Shown one piece after another: positions 41,593 through 52,979 of a stretch of DNA of 64,000 nt. Origin of the DNA: Aquilaria yunnanensis (lineage: Eukaryota > Streptophyta > Magnoliopsida > Malvales > Thymelaeaceae); the NCBI GenBank assembly GCA_039654915.1, contig JBDJPA010000011.1:992001-1056000 (forward strand). Reading direction: 5' to 3'. The notes under the pieces are model-generated. The model was not told the origin of the DNA. It made no database searches and was given only the letters and a program-made list of their open reading frames with translations. Each line of letters starts with the position of its first letter. Positions within the stretch are counted from its first letter, which is position 1. Both the position numbers and the translations under genes were made by a program.

Positions 41593-44205
41593 TTTTCTTT
41601 ATTAGTTTCTTTAGCCATTTAGATTCATTAGTCCACATTATAACTTGATTTATAAATCTAAGCTAAATTATTTTGTTTTGTATAGAGAGGAATTAATTTT
41701 TTTTAATTTAGATGCATATTTCAGGCTAATTTTATTATAGTTAATAATCATTTACCCTCATTTATTCATATTTTCCTTTATCTTAGGAAAAGGAATCTAA
41801 CAAGAGAAGACTAGATTTTTAGTGAAAGATAGGGCCATTGTCACAAACTCACGAAGAGTCTAGGTGCAAAGAGGGACTTTTGTAGTGTAACAGATGATGG
41901 ACCTAGGACCCACATCATCAGACGACACTGAGGTGTCCATTGTGTCCGTCATCCATCACACTCGAATTTCCATCCAAAGACACAGCTGAGGAATGACGGG
42001 GTAGGACAAAGTTTGGAAGTCTTTTGTAAGATGCGGCTTAGAAATATTTATGGCAATGAGAGCACCATCAATTGAAAAGAGTTGATGGGATGAAATTGTT
42101 TTTATTCTCAGCACCTTAAATTTACTTTTCCTAGTTGGAGAAATCACAAATTGGAATTAAATGAAGAGTCAAAGGGTGTATTCTAAGAATGGATTAAAAT
42201 TGATCATTTTTTTAAAAAATGATACTTCATTCAAATTAAAAGTAAGTTAAATTTTACTTTATGAATTAACAATGACATAAGACTTTAAAGGATAACAGAA
42301 ATGTAAAACTGACCACAAAAAAGCTATTTGTTCCTATAACACCGAATAAAAGGAAAAGAATCGAATCAAATCAAATCAAACTTTCCAAGTAAACCAGAAT
42401 AAATGTATATTATAAAAATTACAAATTACTGGAACGAAACTCAGATCAAACCAACAATAACTAAGCAGTGCAAGAATCAATCAGACATCAGAAGTTTGAG
42501 TATGACTATTTATAAAAATAAAAGATTACTTATAAAACCTAAAAAAATAAAGACTAACTTTATTCTATGTAATCGCCTTAATATCTATTATCAAGCATGG
42601 GACACCATAGTAGAGCTAAGATTACAGTGAATCCAAGAGAAAATCTAAATCCATCATTCCCATTTTCAATTGAAGATCAACATTATGAGAATCTCGAATC
42701 ATTATTGAACACCGAGATTTTGGAGAAGAGTACATCCATCATAAAATCTGGTAGATAACATAAGATAAGATCAATCAAACAATAAAATATTGATCAATTT
42801 TACTAATTATTTTTGCTCAAATTGTATATTAATTGAAATTCTATTTTTTAGAAGCCCGGAAACCATTGTGAAATTTTTTCAGAAAAGGTAATTTTTTTTC
42901 TTAATGTTTAGTTTTTTTGGGGCCAGATAAGGAAGAAATTTATAAAATTAATTACATCACAAATAATAATATTTAAGAAAGTATTTGGTTCAACGGCTAT
43001 GAGAATCCGGATTGTTTAGAAAATTAAAATCCAGACAGCCTTATGTTTGGTTCAACTTGGAGAGTTATTATGTATCATTCTCATTCTCCAAGAAATCCTC
43101 ATCTTTCACAATTCAGTAGAATTCGTTCCCCCAATTGACGCAGCTCCCTTCACATTGGCTCTTCAGACTGGCTATTGAACACTCATCAATGTCTGTTAAA
43201 CCAAGCAGTTGTAATCAGTGTACCGTGCTTCAGCATTGTCTATGGTAGTAAATAGTTATTAGTAACCCTTAATATCAGTTACGGCTGGCCGGGGATGAGG
43301 CCATTTACATGTGACAAGTGTCCATATAATAGCAAATGTATTTCAAAACTAAATAAATTTATCTCAAATCTAGATAAGATGATTTTAATTCTAGACAACT
43401 TCATCTCAAAACTTATCCAATGTAGCTCAGAATTAGACGAACTGTTACAAATGAACATTAAGTTTAACAATGTTAACTTAAGTTGGGTATATAACCTAGC
43501 TAAAAATGGCTCATTCAGATAATGATTGAGGAGAAGAAAAAGTAGTTATGTATTAATTAAGGTTTTATGTTTAATGACAAAAGTATTTTCTCATTGTAAA
43601 GAATTGAAGTAATCATATTACATAGACCTTACTAAATAAATATTTGCACTAAAAATGATTTATACTTTGGTTTGGTTCCATGTCGGTTTGGTTCCGTACG
43701 TCCCAAACCACGAACCAATTAGTTTCAGAAAGGGAGAACTAAAACAAGTACCAATGTCCATTTTAACCAATCCAATAGGTTCGTCACTAAATATTTTACC
43801 GTTGTACATTGCAAAATTTGCAAAGCAGATTATTTTTCAAGTTTCTGTTTCTTCCTTTGTTGCTGTAAAATGTGTGTGTGGTGTAATAACCTATCTACAC
43901 TGCTACGGACACGTTCTGCACTGGTTGAAATTTTTACTTTTTTTTTTTTGCAAAAGTCAATGATGTAATGTCACATATACATATTACACAAATTTCTTGA
44001 ATATTACCTTATCTAATTACAAAATATAAGGAAATCATAAAAGCTCTAAATATTTAGTATAATATCTTGGGAGAGGTGAAATTGGAAGAAGTTGCACAAA
44101 CGTGCCATTTACTTTGGGACAAAAAAAATCATTACAAAAATTGTTACCTATGGGATGTAAGGAGTGGAATTTGCAGTCATATCATACCAAACCAAAAGCT
44201 AAGTT
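41593..44205. other. AT-rich intergenic DNA
   Basis: No gene supported. A segment at about 43,010-43,150 (GGTTCAAC..., TCTCATTCTCCAAGAAATCC) recurs inverted at 55,190-55,340, so it is a dispersed repeat. This is where downstream WAK exons would lie on the minus strand; no kinase motif is seen. Confidence 0.45.
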
Positions 44206-44211
44206 GAATAC

Positions 44212-44920
44212 CTTCGCAGCCGCCATCAACAAGACAAGGGTTGCCATTAAAACCATCCCTGCACTTGCAATAGTAACCAGTTGCTCCCCTTTCGGATCTG
44301 TCAACGCAGACGCTATTAAGCTTACAAAGGAAGCTGGTCTTGTTCCTTCTCGCTACCTCGCACGTTTCGTTCCCGACAGTCCAATCAAGCACCATCTGAA
44401 CGTCCACTTCTTGAAACTCTTGAAGATACTTGCGCGAGAAATTGTATTCTTTCTTAACAACGAAGGCATAGCTGCAGTTGTTGAAGTAGAAAGTGTTTGT
44501 GTGGTTTTGAAAGCTGCTCAAACACTACGATGCCTCGGAGGCCCTCGGGGATAGAAGTCTGGCAGCAACCAACGCCGGAGCAGGAGTCTAAAACGTAACT
44601 GATGTTGGTACAGTAAGACCCGCAGCTAGTGGAAATGTTGGCCGAATGTACTCCGATCCATCCCTGGAGAGTTGCATCTGTGTCGCAGCCGATCGCCTTG
44701 AACTTGTTCTTGGTCGGCGAAACAGTGAAGGTGCCCGTTTTGAGGAACGTAAAGTATGATTCGGTTTCCGTGCAGTTGCCGTCGTAACAATTGGGAGCGA
44801 CGTAGTTCGAGATATGGATCTCTCCGTCTGCCAGCGAGATGTTGGTCACTGGAATGTTGCTGTCGCCCAGGAAGGCTCTATGAGGGTAGGAAGTGGTGTT
44901 ACAGGAGATGTTGGTCACTT
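44212..44920 (-). pseudogene. Wall-associated kinase-like pseudogene 2, rest of exon 1
   Basis: Minus-strand continuation of the exon that starts at 52,530. Visible blocks are ISCNTTSYPHRAFLGDSN, VTNISLADGEI, NCYDGNCTETE, KNKFKAIGCDTDATL and SCSGVGCCQTSIPEGL. These form the GUB_WAK_bind and WAK-associated regions with their Cys pattern. A single-base frameshift near 44,518 follows, then FNNCSYAFVV and an EGF-like CKCRDGFNGNPC. A splice donor AAG|GTATTC on the minus strand ends the exon at 44,212, as expected for WAK genes, whose kinase is in later exons. No kinase exon is visible further down. The exon is broken by Copia element B between 44,933 and 52,350. An intact protein would be a cell-wall pectin receptor; this copy is dead. 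Confidence 0.82.
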
Positions 44921-44932
44921 GTGCATTGCAAA

Positions 44933-45393
44933 ATGACTTCAAATAGCTCAAGTGTGAGTGTATCACAACCACAAATTCCTCTGTTCAAAGATGAATAGTA
45001 TGAATTCTGGAGCATAAAAATGAAGACTCTCTTCAAGTCTCAAGAATTTTGGGATTTTGTAGAGAGTGGATTTCTAGCAGAGAATCATGATGATGCTCGA
45101 CATAGAGAACCCGAAAAAGGATGCAAAAGCTTTATTCTTAATCCAGCAGGCAGTGGATGAGTCTATCTTCTTGAGAATTGCAGCAGCAACCACTTCCAAG
45201 CAGACTTTGAACATTCTTAGAATTGAATTCTAGGGATCTGCCAAGGTAATGACTGCAAAACTTCAGTCTTTACGAAGCGAATTTGAAACTACAAGCATGA
45301 AAAACAATGACACAGTTCAGGAGTTTCTTGCTTTAATCTCCTCAATTGTTAGTCAAATGCATACATATGGTGATACCATAATAGATGAGACTG
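44933..45393 (+). pseudogene. Copia B gag, N-terminal part
   Basis: Starts MTSNSSSVSVSQPQIPLFKDE, has an early stop at about 44,996, then YEFWSIKMKTLFKSQEFWDFV, typical of Copia gag. A further block SLRSEFETTSMKNNDTVQEF and YGDTIIDETV ends at the LTR insertion. Gag resumes at about 47,325 with EKISRSLALKFDHVVAAIEE, the expected next residues. Confidence 0.8.
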
Positions 45394-47320
45394 TGTTGAC
45401 ACCCAATTTTGTCCATGCACTGACTTTTGTTTAAGTTTTAGGTTAGGAAAATTAGTTTAGCGGACATTTTCATTTTTAGGGACTATTTGGTCATTTGTTA
45501 GGAGCTTGTGTCATTTTTATCATTTTAGGATTTTTTATAGTTAATTGGTCTAGTCACATTTATGTTACATTGTTATTTTGATCTACAAGTCTTTAGGAAT
45601 TTAAAGTGGTCATCTGGGTAGAAATAGGAGTTAATTTAGTTTAGGTACTAATTTGGAGTCCTAAAGGTCTTATAGGGTTAATAATTTAGTTTAGGTACTA
45701 ATTTGGAGTCTTAAAGGTCTTGTAGGGTCAATATTAGGGAAAATGGAAAAAGTTTGGGTGAAAACCGACGGATTTTGGAAGATTCTAGGCAAAATTGGAA
45801 AGCTTGAGGCAAATCTGTCAAAGTTGTGAAGATTTGGGCTAATTGGGTAAATCCTGGAAGTTTTGGGCTTAATTGACAGATTAGAGAAGTATTGGGTGAA
45901 ATTGAGAATTCGTATAGATTTTGGGGCTGAACAGCAACTGAAAAGTTTTTCTGGACATGAATTAGTATTTTGACCAAAACTTTTTCAAATTGAATTTGGA
46001 TCAGTTTTAAACTTGGGAAACCTAAGCTAATCTCGCCTAAGACTCCCTAGTATAAATATGGGTCACTATTGACATTAAAGGGGAGAAAATTCGTAACCCT
46101 AAGCTCCCAGCCAGAAAAAGAGAGAACTGCAGCTGTAAGTCCCTAACTTTTTGCTAGCCAAACCAAAAACCCTAAGCTTTTCCCGGTCTCCGCCGCCACC
46201 CCCGGTTTTCCCCTTTTCTGCCCGACACCTCCAGTCTCCTTCCACCGCCGCTAGTCGTCCCTGCTCCCTCGACGTCGCGCAACCGTGCCCGGTGCCACTC
46301 CCATAGCTGTTCCGTCGCCGATTTAGCGAAGCCCGAGCATCGTAGCCATCGTCTCCTCCTATTCCCGCCGTTCTCGACGCCGCTGGACACCGTTCATCTC
46401 TCCTGCAGGTCGCGCGTCTCTGCCCTAGCAAATCTCAGGCCGCCGATCGCTCAAGCAACGCCGGAGAACACGGAATCAAAGGAGATCCGTTTCACGACCC
46501 GCAAACCCGATTCGTTTTTACCCGGATCTGACCAGTCAAGTTTCTCTTTTAGGTATAAACCTTTATTAGTCCCCCATTCTTTTTATTCCATTATCTGGAT
46601 TACTAACTTTCTTTTATTTTGCATATTAGTCACTGACAGCATTGTTTTTGTTCATTTTCTTGCTTTGATTGTTTGTTTTGTTACTTTTAGAATCATGAAT
46701 TAGTTTTGGTAATTAATATTACATAGAATGGCAGGTTTAGGTTAGATCAGATTTTATTTATTTTCTTTTCTTTTTCTCAACTAGCACAAAATTAAAAAAT
46801 TCATTCACATAATGCATCTACAAAAATCACATTTAAAAAAATTCAATTCTGTATGGGTTTAATAAAACCTTAGGATGAATTTAGGATAACAATAAATTTT
46901 AAGGTCCATATTCGGATGATTTGATAGCATTTATGGTTTGGATTGATGATCAACTAAAATAAAGATAAGTTAAGTTTTTAGATTCTACATCCAGATGGTC
47001 CAATAGGATCTATGGTTTAAAAATATCAAAATTTCATAAAATAAATAAAATCAAGTAGGAAGGTTTAGAGGTCCATATCTTAGTGGTTCGATTAGAACTC
47101 ATGGTTTGGAAAATTAATCGAATTAATTGAAAGCAAGCAAAACAAAACTTAAATCAAACTAAGGTGCCAATTTTGGGCGCTATCACAAACTATCACAAAG
47201 TTGTTTTAGCGTAACCGTACTCCCGAACCCTTCGAACTCTCGTAGACCATTTTTAAGTGTCTAATCGACCTAGGTGAAACAAATTGGCGGCGACTCCAAA
47301 AAATACATTGCTATAGAGTA
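45394..47320 (+). mobile_element. LTR insertion in Copia B gag (Ty3-Gypsy-like LTR plus primer-site region)
   Basis: Starts TGTTGACACCCAATTTTG; the LTR proper probably ends GGTGAAACA at 47,281. It is followed by AATTGGCGGCGACTCCAAAA, where TGGCGGCGACTCC could be a primer site. TATAAATA at 46,051-46,058 is followed by a transcript-like leader with GC-rich CCGCC runs (46,180-46,400), so it reads on the plus strand. A tandem copy of about 67 bp lies at about 45,624-45,757 (TTTAGTTTAGGTACTAATTTGGAGT twice). About 40 bp beyond the LTR belong to the element or to junction debris, and no target duplication could be matched. Confidence 0.62.
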
Positions 47321-47324
47321 TAAT

Positions 47325-48212
47325 AGAAAAAATATCAAGAAGTTTAGCCCTAAAGTTTGATCATGTAGTTGCTGCTATAGAGGAGTTAAGGGATTTATCC
47401 GTACTGTCTTTTAATGAACTAATGGGATCTTTGCAAACACATGAAGTCAGAATCAATAGGTCGCAAGCATGAGAGGAAGAACAAACATTCCAAGTTCAGG
47501 GGGAGCCGACAAAAATAAGTTCAAATAGAGGAGGAAGAGGTGTGTTCAGAGGACGAGGATGAGGGCGAGGCAGCCTAATTAGGTGCACATACTGTAAAAA
47601 ATTGGGAAATAAGAAAGATGATTGTTGGAGCAAGCAAGAGTATGCAAAGTATGTTGAAGAAAAAGATGATGACTATCTCTTCATGACATATGTAAGTCCA
47701 CCAACTAATTCTAAATAAGTTTGGTACCTTGATAGTGCATGCTTAAATCATCTGACAGGAGAAAAGGAAAAATTCAAAGAGTTAGATGAAACTCAAAAAG
47801 TTTAGGTTCGATTGGGAGACAACAAATAGATCCAAATTGAAGGGAAAGAAACAATTGCAATCAATGTTGATGAAAGAGAGAAATTGATTCAAAATGTTCA
47901 TTATGCTCTAGGTTTGGCACATAATCTAATAAGTGTAGGGCAATTGGTTGATTGTGGTTACTCTGTGATTTTTGAAAAGAATGCATGTACTGTCAAAAGA
48001 AAAACAAGTTAAGTACTTTTTCATACTAAGATGACAGAAAATAAGATGTTTCCTATAGACTTTGTGTGGAAAAATGTCTATGGGATAATAAACAGCAGAT
48101 TCGATGGAACATAAGTATGGCATCAACGTTATGAGCATTTGAATGTTAAAGGGCTGTAACTTCTTGCCAGTAAAGACATGGTGAAAGGCCTTCCTGCTGT
48201 TAAGGAACTAGC
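47325..48212 (+). pseudogene. Copia B gag end, protease and pre-integrase
   Basis: Gag C-terminus, then an RGGRG-type Arg/Gly stretch and the zinc knuckle CTYCKKLGNKKDDC, where the His of CX2CX4HX4C is replaced by Asn. The protease site reads WYLDSACLNHLTG, so the usual DSG is DSA. NVHYALGLAHNLISVGQL is the conserved segment after the protease. VWHQRYEHLN starts the HHCC block and is followed by a stop. The solo LTR interrupts at 48,213. At least six in-frame stops are visible. Confidence 0.82.
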
Positions 48213-49629
48213 TGTTGGGTTTCGGGAGCCAAACAGCGCAGCGGAATTTAACCGAAACCCTCCAGGATCCAAGTGAAACGGGGTAAACCGGGTGTTCGAA
48301 AATTTCATACCTAATTTTCGGTTGAGATCTCTCACTCAATTGTAGAGTCGAATCACAAAACCTGAACAGTTGACGTGTTCAGGCTCTCTATGGTATCCAC
48401 ACGAGCCTCTCGGGATCACTACGCTTCCACCACGTCCTGGCAGATGCGTTTCTCTTGCGCTCGCAGTGCTAGCTTGTGTCCTCCAAGGAATTGCAAGAGA
48501 AGAGTGCGACTGTCCTTTTGGGAGGCTAGGGCAAGGAGACCTGCGAGTTTCTCACTTAAAAGTTGTATTTATAGTGAGACTCAACTTCCAGGCCTAATGG
48601 GTTTCAAAGCCCTAATCCAATTAGGATTTAATTTCAGGCTTAATAATGGTTAAACTCCTTGGCCCATTATTAATACGAAATTAAAGTGAAACCATAACCC
48701 AAATAATTAGCCCATGCACTCTAATGATCCAAATAGCTCTATGTGTGTGACCCAATAGGCTCTTGCCATGTTGGCAATGATCATAAATCACATTTATGAT
48801 CATAAGCAATGAGCGGTGTCTAGCAACACATCATTGCTACCCAAGTGACAAGATTGTTGGTGAATCGACTAAACCTTTGTGATCATCACCGATATATGCC
48901 ATTGTCCCTTTGTCCAAGATATCAAGAATAAGCACGAGACATGGAATGTGTCACTCTCGTATAGCCCAATCTTTGGTTTCTTGATTACCGAGTAGACCAA
49001 ATTAAACTGACGACATTGATATCATATATCAACTCATCGGAGCATGGCCATGCATTTTCTAAGTCTCACTCTATCAAGGGGCCCAAAGATATCACTCCCG
49101 TTACATAGGAGGGACAAATCTCATCTTGATCATACAAATCCCTCCGCATGATATGTGACATACCCAATGACCTCCTTCAAGTTCACTCAGTTATGAGTAA
49201 CAAAGGAAAGTATCAAAGTATGTGACTCACATGTAGGGAACCTTGATGATCTTAGGTCGAAGGACTACATATACCATGATCACTATGAGAATCACTTATG
49301 ACACTCATATAACGATCCATGAAGTGTTCTCATGGTGGGTCGGTCCAGTACACAAGTTCTCCAACTTGTACCCATATGTAGACTACATATCTCATGTTAG
49401 TCTCCACATATGCTAGTCATTATGTATTATTGCAACCCGCTCCACAATAATACTAGACTAGGGACGTTTAAGAATATCATTATTCTAGGGTTATAATTAT
49501 GTTTATTACGTTACGCAGAAACAAAACAACAAACAAAATTGCTAGATTAATGCCTCAATAAAATATCATGACTCAATGTGCAAAAATACAATCATCTCAT
49601 GATTGGCCTTTTTGGGCACAACACTAACA
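48213..49629 (-). mobile_element. Solo LTR (Copia-like) inserted in Copia B
   Basis: A 1,417-bp unit begins TGTTGGGTTTCGGGAGCC and ends CACAACACTAACA. It is flanked by an identical 5-bp CTAGC (48,208-48,212 and 49,630-49,634). Inverted TGTT/AACA termini. A TATA box reading CTATAAATAC on the minus strand (plus 48,565-48,574) and the CCCGAAACCCAACA end on that strand indicate minus orientation. It contains no coding sequence. Confidence 0.85.
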
Positions 49630-50560
49630 CTAGCTTATGCATGTGAAGGATGTGCTCTTAGAAAACAAACAAGAAGATCGTTTCCTGTAGGACAATCAAA
49701 AAGAGCAGATGAAAAACTAGGGATAGTTCATGCAGACATTTTTGGTCTAATGAGAACTGAGTCTCACGGTGGTAGTAAGTACTTATTACTTTTCATTGAT
49801 GATTACTTTAGAATGTGTTTGGCATATTTTCTCAAACTTGTGAGAAGCATTTGAACATTTTATCAAGTTCAATGCACTAATAGAAAGACAAAGTGGTGGT
49901 AAATTGAAGGTGCTCAGAATAGACAGAGGTGGAGAATTTACATCCAAGGAATTCAACACTTTTTGTGAAAACCAAGGAATCAAGAAAGAACTCACTAGCC
50001 CATACACACTAGAGCAAAATGGTGTAACAGAATGCAAAAGTAGGACTGTTGTTGAGATGACACGTTCTATATTAAAGACAAAGGATCTGGCTGATGAACC
50101 CTGGGCAGAAGCAGTGGCAACAGTAGTGTATTTACTGAATATATCTCCTACTAAAGCAGTGTGGAACATTACTCCATACGAAGCTTGGTATGAATCTAAA
50201 CTTTCTGTTAGTCATCTAAGGATATTTGGATGTGTGTGTTATGCATTAATATCCTTTGGAAGACATAAACTTCAACAGAAATCAAAGAAACATGTCTTTG
50301 TTGGTTATTGCCTGAACTCTAAAGCATATAGACTTTTTAATCCTGAAAATAAGAACATCATCATCAGTCGAGATGTGCAGTTTGATGAGAAGATGAGCTG
50401 GAAGATTGACTCAGAAAAACACTTAGTTGTAGACACAATCACTGATGAAGATCAAATAGAAGAACGATAAGATAGTCCTCCAACCTTACAAGCAACTACT
50501 CCAGCAAGAAGTAAAGCCACTTCATCTGATGGATCAACACCAGAACCTTGAAGGGGGGCA
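49630..50560 (+). pseudogene. Copia B integrase
   Basis: ACEGCALRKQTRRSFPVG holds the last two Cys of the zinc-binding domain. The DDE core follows: VHADIFGLM (first Asp), a frameshift near 49,850, then VLRIDRGGEFTS (second Asp) and LEQNGVTECKSRTV (Glu). C-terminal block LRIFGCVCYALI and GYCLNSKAYRLFNPE then IIISRDVQFDE, the usual end of Copia integrase. The 188-residue stretch 49,904-50,470 is the longest intact piece. Confidence 0.86.
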
Positions 50561-51500
50561 TAGATCTCTAGATGAACTATACTCTTCCACTTATGCTCTT
50601 TTTGCAGGAGATCTAACATGCATAGAGTCAGCAATGCAAAGTGACATCTGGATAAAGTCCACGAGAGATGAAATCACAGCAATAGAAAGAAATGAAACTT
50701 GGGAGATAGCTGACTTGCCAAAAGGAAAGTAAGCAATTGGTCTCAAATGGATATTTAAGACCAAATATTATTTAGATGAGAGCATATAGAAACATAAAGC
50801 AAGATTGGTTGCTCGTGGATATGCTCAGGAGCTTAGAGTGGATTTTGAAGAAATTTTTGCACCAGTAGCAAGGTTTGGAATAGTAAGAATAATTCTTGCC
50901 CTTGCAGCACAATTGCAATAGACAATTTACCAGTTTGATATTAAGTCTGCATTTCTTAATGGAGACTTAAGAGAATAGGTCCATGTAGAGCAGCCAAAGG
51001 GCTTTGTTATTGTAGGAAAAGAAGATAAAGTCTTTAGACTGAAGAAAGCATCATATGGTTTGAAACAAGCCCCTCGTGCATGGTATAGCAAGATAGATGA
51101 GTTCTTTCAATAAAGTGGCTTTGAGAAGAGTCAGAATGAGCGAACGTTGTACATCAAGAAGAAAGGAGATGATGGTATAGTTCTTATAAGCCTATATGTT
51201 GACAATATGATCTATGTAGAATCATCTGTTCAGCTTGTTTCTGAATTTAAAAATGCAATGACGAGCGTGTTTGAAATGACAGATTTTGGAACTCTCAGTT
51301 AATTTCTTGGTTTTGAAATAAAGCAAACCAAGAATGGTATATTTCTTTCACAAGAGAAATAAATATGATACTGATCTTTTGAAGGACTTCAATATGGAAA
51401 GCTGTAAGATAGTGGGAACTCCCATGAATACAAATGATAACCTGAAAACAGAAGATGGAACAGGTATGGCTGAAGCAAGAAAGTTTCAAAGCCTAGTATG
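50561..51500 (+). pseudogene. Copia B reverse transcriptase, catalytic Asp lost
   Basis: Signatures in order: [65 protein letters not shown] and [20 protein letters not shown]. The catalytic box reads YVDNMIYVE at 51,195-51,221, where YVDD is expected, so the second catalytic Asp is Asn. At least six stops are present. NTNDNL and SLV..LIYLTHSKPDLAFSV mark the end of the domain near 51,550. Confidence 0.85.
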
Positions 51501-51599
51501 ATGACTCATATATCTCACACATTCCAAACCTGATCTAGCTTTCTCAGTAGGCCTGGTTTCAAGGTTCATTCAATGTCCAACCAAACAGCATTTTGGGGC

Positions 51600-52148
51600 C
51601 GCAAAGAGGATTCTCAGGTATATTGCAGGAACCAAAAACTATGGAGTCTGGTATATGAGGATTGAGCAGCTTGTGTTAAAAGGGTACTCTGACAGTGATT
51701 GGGTAGGATTGCAAGAGGATAGAAAAAGTACCACTGGAAACTATTTTGTATTTGGCTCAGGAGTTATGGCTTGGACATCAAAGAAGCAGACTACAGTGGC
51801 TTTATCCTCAACAGAAGCTGAGTACGTGGCTGCAACCATTGCAGCCTGTCAAGTAGTATGGATGAGACATTATGTGAGTTAAATCAGAAGCAATCAGGTG
51901 CAACTCAACTTTATTGTGACAATTTGTCTACTTTGGCTATGACAAAAAATCCAGTAATGCATGAAAGAACGAAGCCATCCAGATTAAGCATCGCTTCATA
52001 AAAGATCTTGTAGCTGAAGAAGAAGTAAAGGTGAAATTTTGCCAATCAGAACTATAACTTGCTGACCTGTTTACTAAAGCCCTTTCTCAAGCAAGGTTTG
52101 AAGAACTTAGAGCTCAGTTATTCATCACCAACTTTGAATCAAAGGAGA
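51600..52148 (+). pseudogene. Copia B RNase H
   Basis: GAAKRILRYIAGTKNYGVWY leads into the RNase H domain. LKGYSDSDWVGLQEDRKST carries the first Asp and ALSSTEAEYVAA the Glu. A frameshift near 51,880 moves the text to the frame with QLYCDNLSTLAM (third acidic residue), KHRFIKD-like and LADLFTKALS, the standard end of Copia polyproteins. Confidence 0.86.
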
Positions 52149-52350
52149 GTGTTGAAGACTGATTCAAAGTTTGTTGTTGCCAGTATCAGGAGTTGTGCAA
52201 GTCTTTAGTTAAGTTGTTAAGTTGTTAGCTTGTTTTCTAAGTTTTAGGCAAGTTTGTTTAAAGTTTAACAGCATCATTGTACAGCCTATAAAATGGCTCA
52301 TCTTCTAGTCAATAAAACATATCACTTTCTTGCTCTGTAAACTCCTAACA
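52149..52350 (+). repeat. 3' LTR of Copia B
   Basis: Immediately after the purine tract AAAGGAGAG. Starts TGTTGAAGACTGATTC and ends AAACTCCTAACA, 202 bp, with TGTT/AACA inverted ends. Contains CCTATAAAATGG (about 52,286) and AATAAAACAT (about 52,311), matching TATA and poly(A) sites of short Copia LTRs. The next base is WAK exon sequence. Confidence 0.75.
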
Positions 52351-52530
52351 ATCAGTAGATTCGCTGTTAAATCGGCAGCCATCAGATGTTCCGAAGGGGT
52401 AAGGTATGTCAACGTTGCCGCATTTCCGGGTGCATATGGCTGCCTTTGTTCCAGTTGCCGCAATTGTTGCTGCTGGGACTATCACAAGAGCCATATATAT
52501 AGTCACCGCTTCAGCCACTCTCACCCCCAT
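52351..52530 (-). pseudogene. Wall-associated kinase-like pseudogene 2, exon 1 start
   Basis: Starts on the minus strand at 52,528-52,530, MGVRVAEAVTIYMALVIV, a signal peptide aligned with MGLKAVEVVAIYVALA of WAK fragment 1. Then CTRKCGNVDIPYPFGTSDGC and RFNSESTD, the beginning of GUB_WAK_bind, cut at 52,351 by the Copia B LTR. The exon resumes at about 44,915. An in-frame upstream Met at 52,602 exists, but the paralogue supports the later start. Confidence 0.82.
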
Positions 52531-52979
52531 CTTTAATTGTTTCTCAACTAAATTTGCAAACACAAAAACAGTAGATGGAAAGGAGGCGGGCAAAAAACGC
52601 AAAAGGAAAACCCGCTGGAGCTAGCTGGGTCTAGCTTCTCGGGTTTAGTTGCTCTGCTGGGTCTTCAGTTTGGGTACACGTTTCTGAAGTGTTTGATTCA
52701 GAATTTCTTTGTTTGTTCCTCCTATATGCGTTGAAGGCGGCCCCAGCTCCTTGGATTGAGAGTAAAGGTACTGGGGACTTGTAAGGCTCGCAGACATCGT
52801 TCTGTATAATCCTGTAATAAATGGCCTAAAGAGCACGACATATAATCCTGAAGTTTGCGCCGTCCCTGAAGAATTCAAAAATAGTCATTTTTGGCCCACG
52901 CCTTCTGAAAACACCTACTACATCTTATGCATACTTCAGGCAAACTTGCCTCCGGCAATTCTTTTATTTTCGTTTTTTA
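52531..52979. other. Upstream flank of WAK pseudogene 2
   Basis: The possible promoter and 5' UTR side of the broken WAK gene. No TATA box stands out. No ORF supported. Confidence 0.35.

Larger units (their letters stand above)
44931..52350 (+). mobile_element. Copia retrotransposon B (Tork/Tnt1-like), no 5' LTR
   Basis: Plus-strand gag, protease, integrase, reverse transcriptase and RNase H in the Copia order, then a 202-bp 3' LTR. The gag ATG at 44,933 lies only about 12 bp from WAK exon sequence, so the 5' LTR and primer site are absent. The body is interrupted by an LTR insertion at 45,394-47,320 and a solo LTR at 48,213-49,629. Integrase and reverse transcriptase motifs resemble Tnt1/Tork-lineage proteins. 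Stops and frameshifts occur throughout. Confidence 0.82.
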
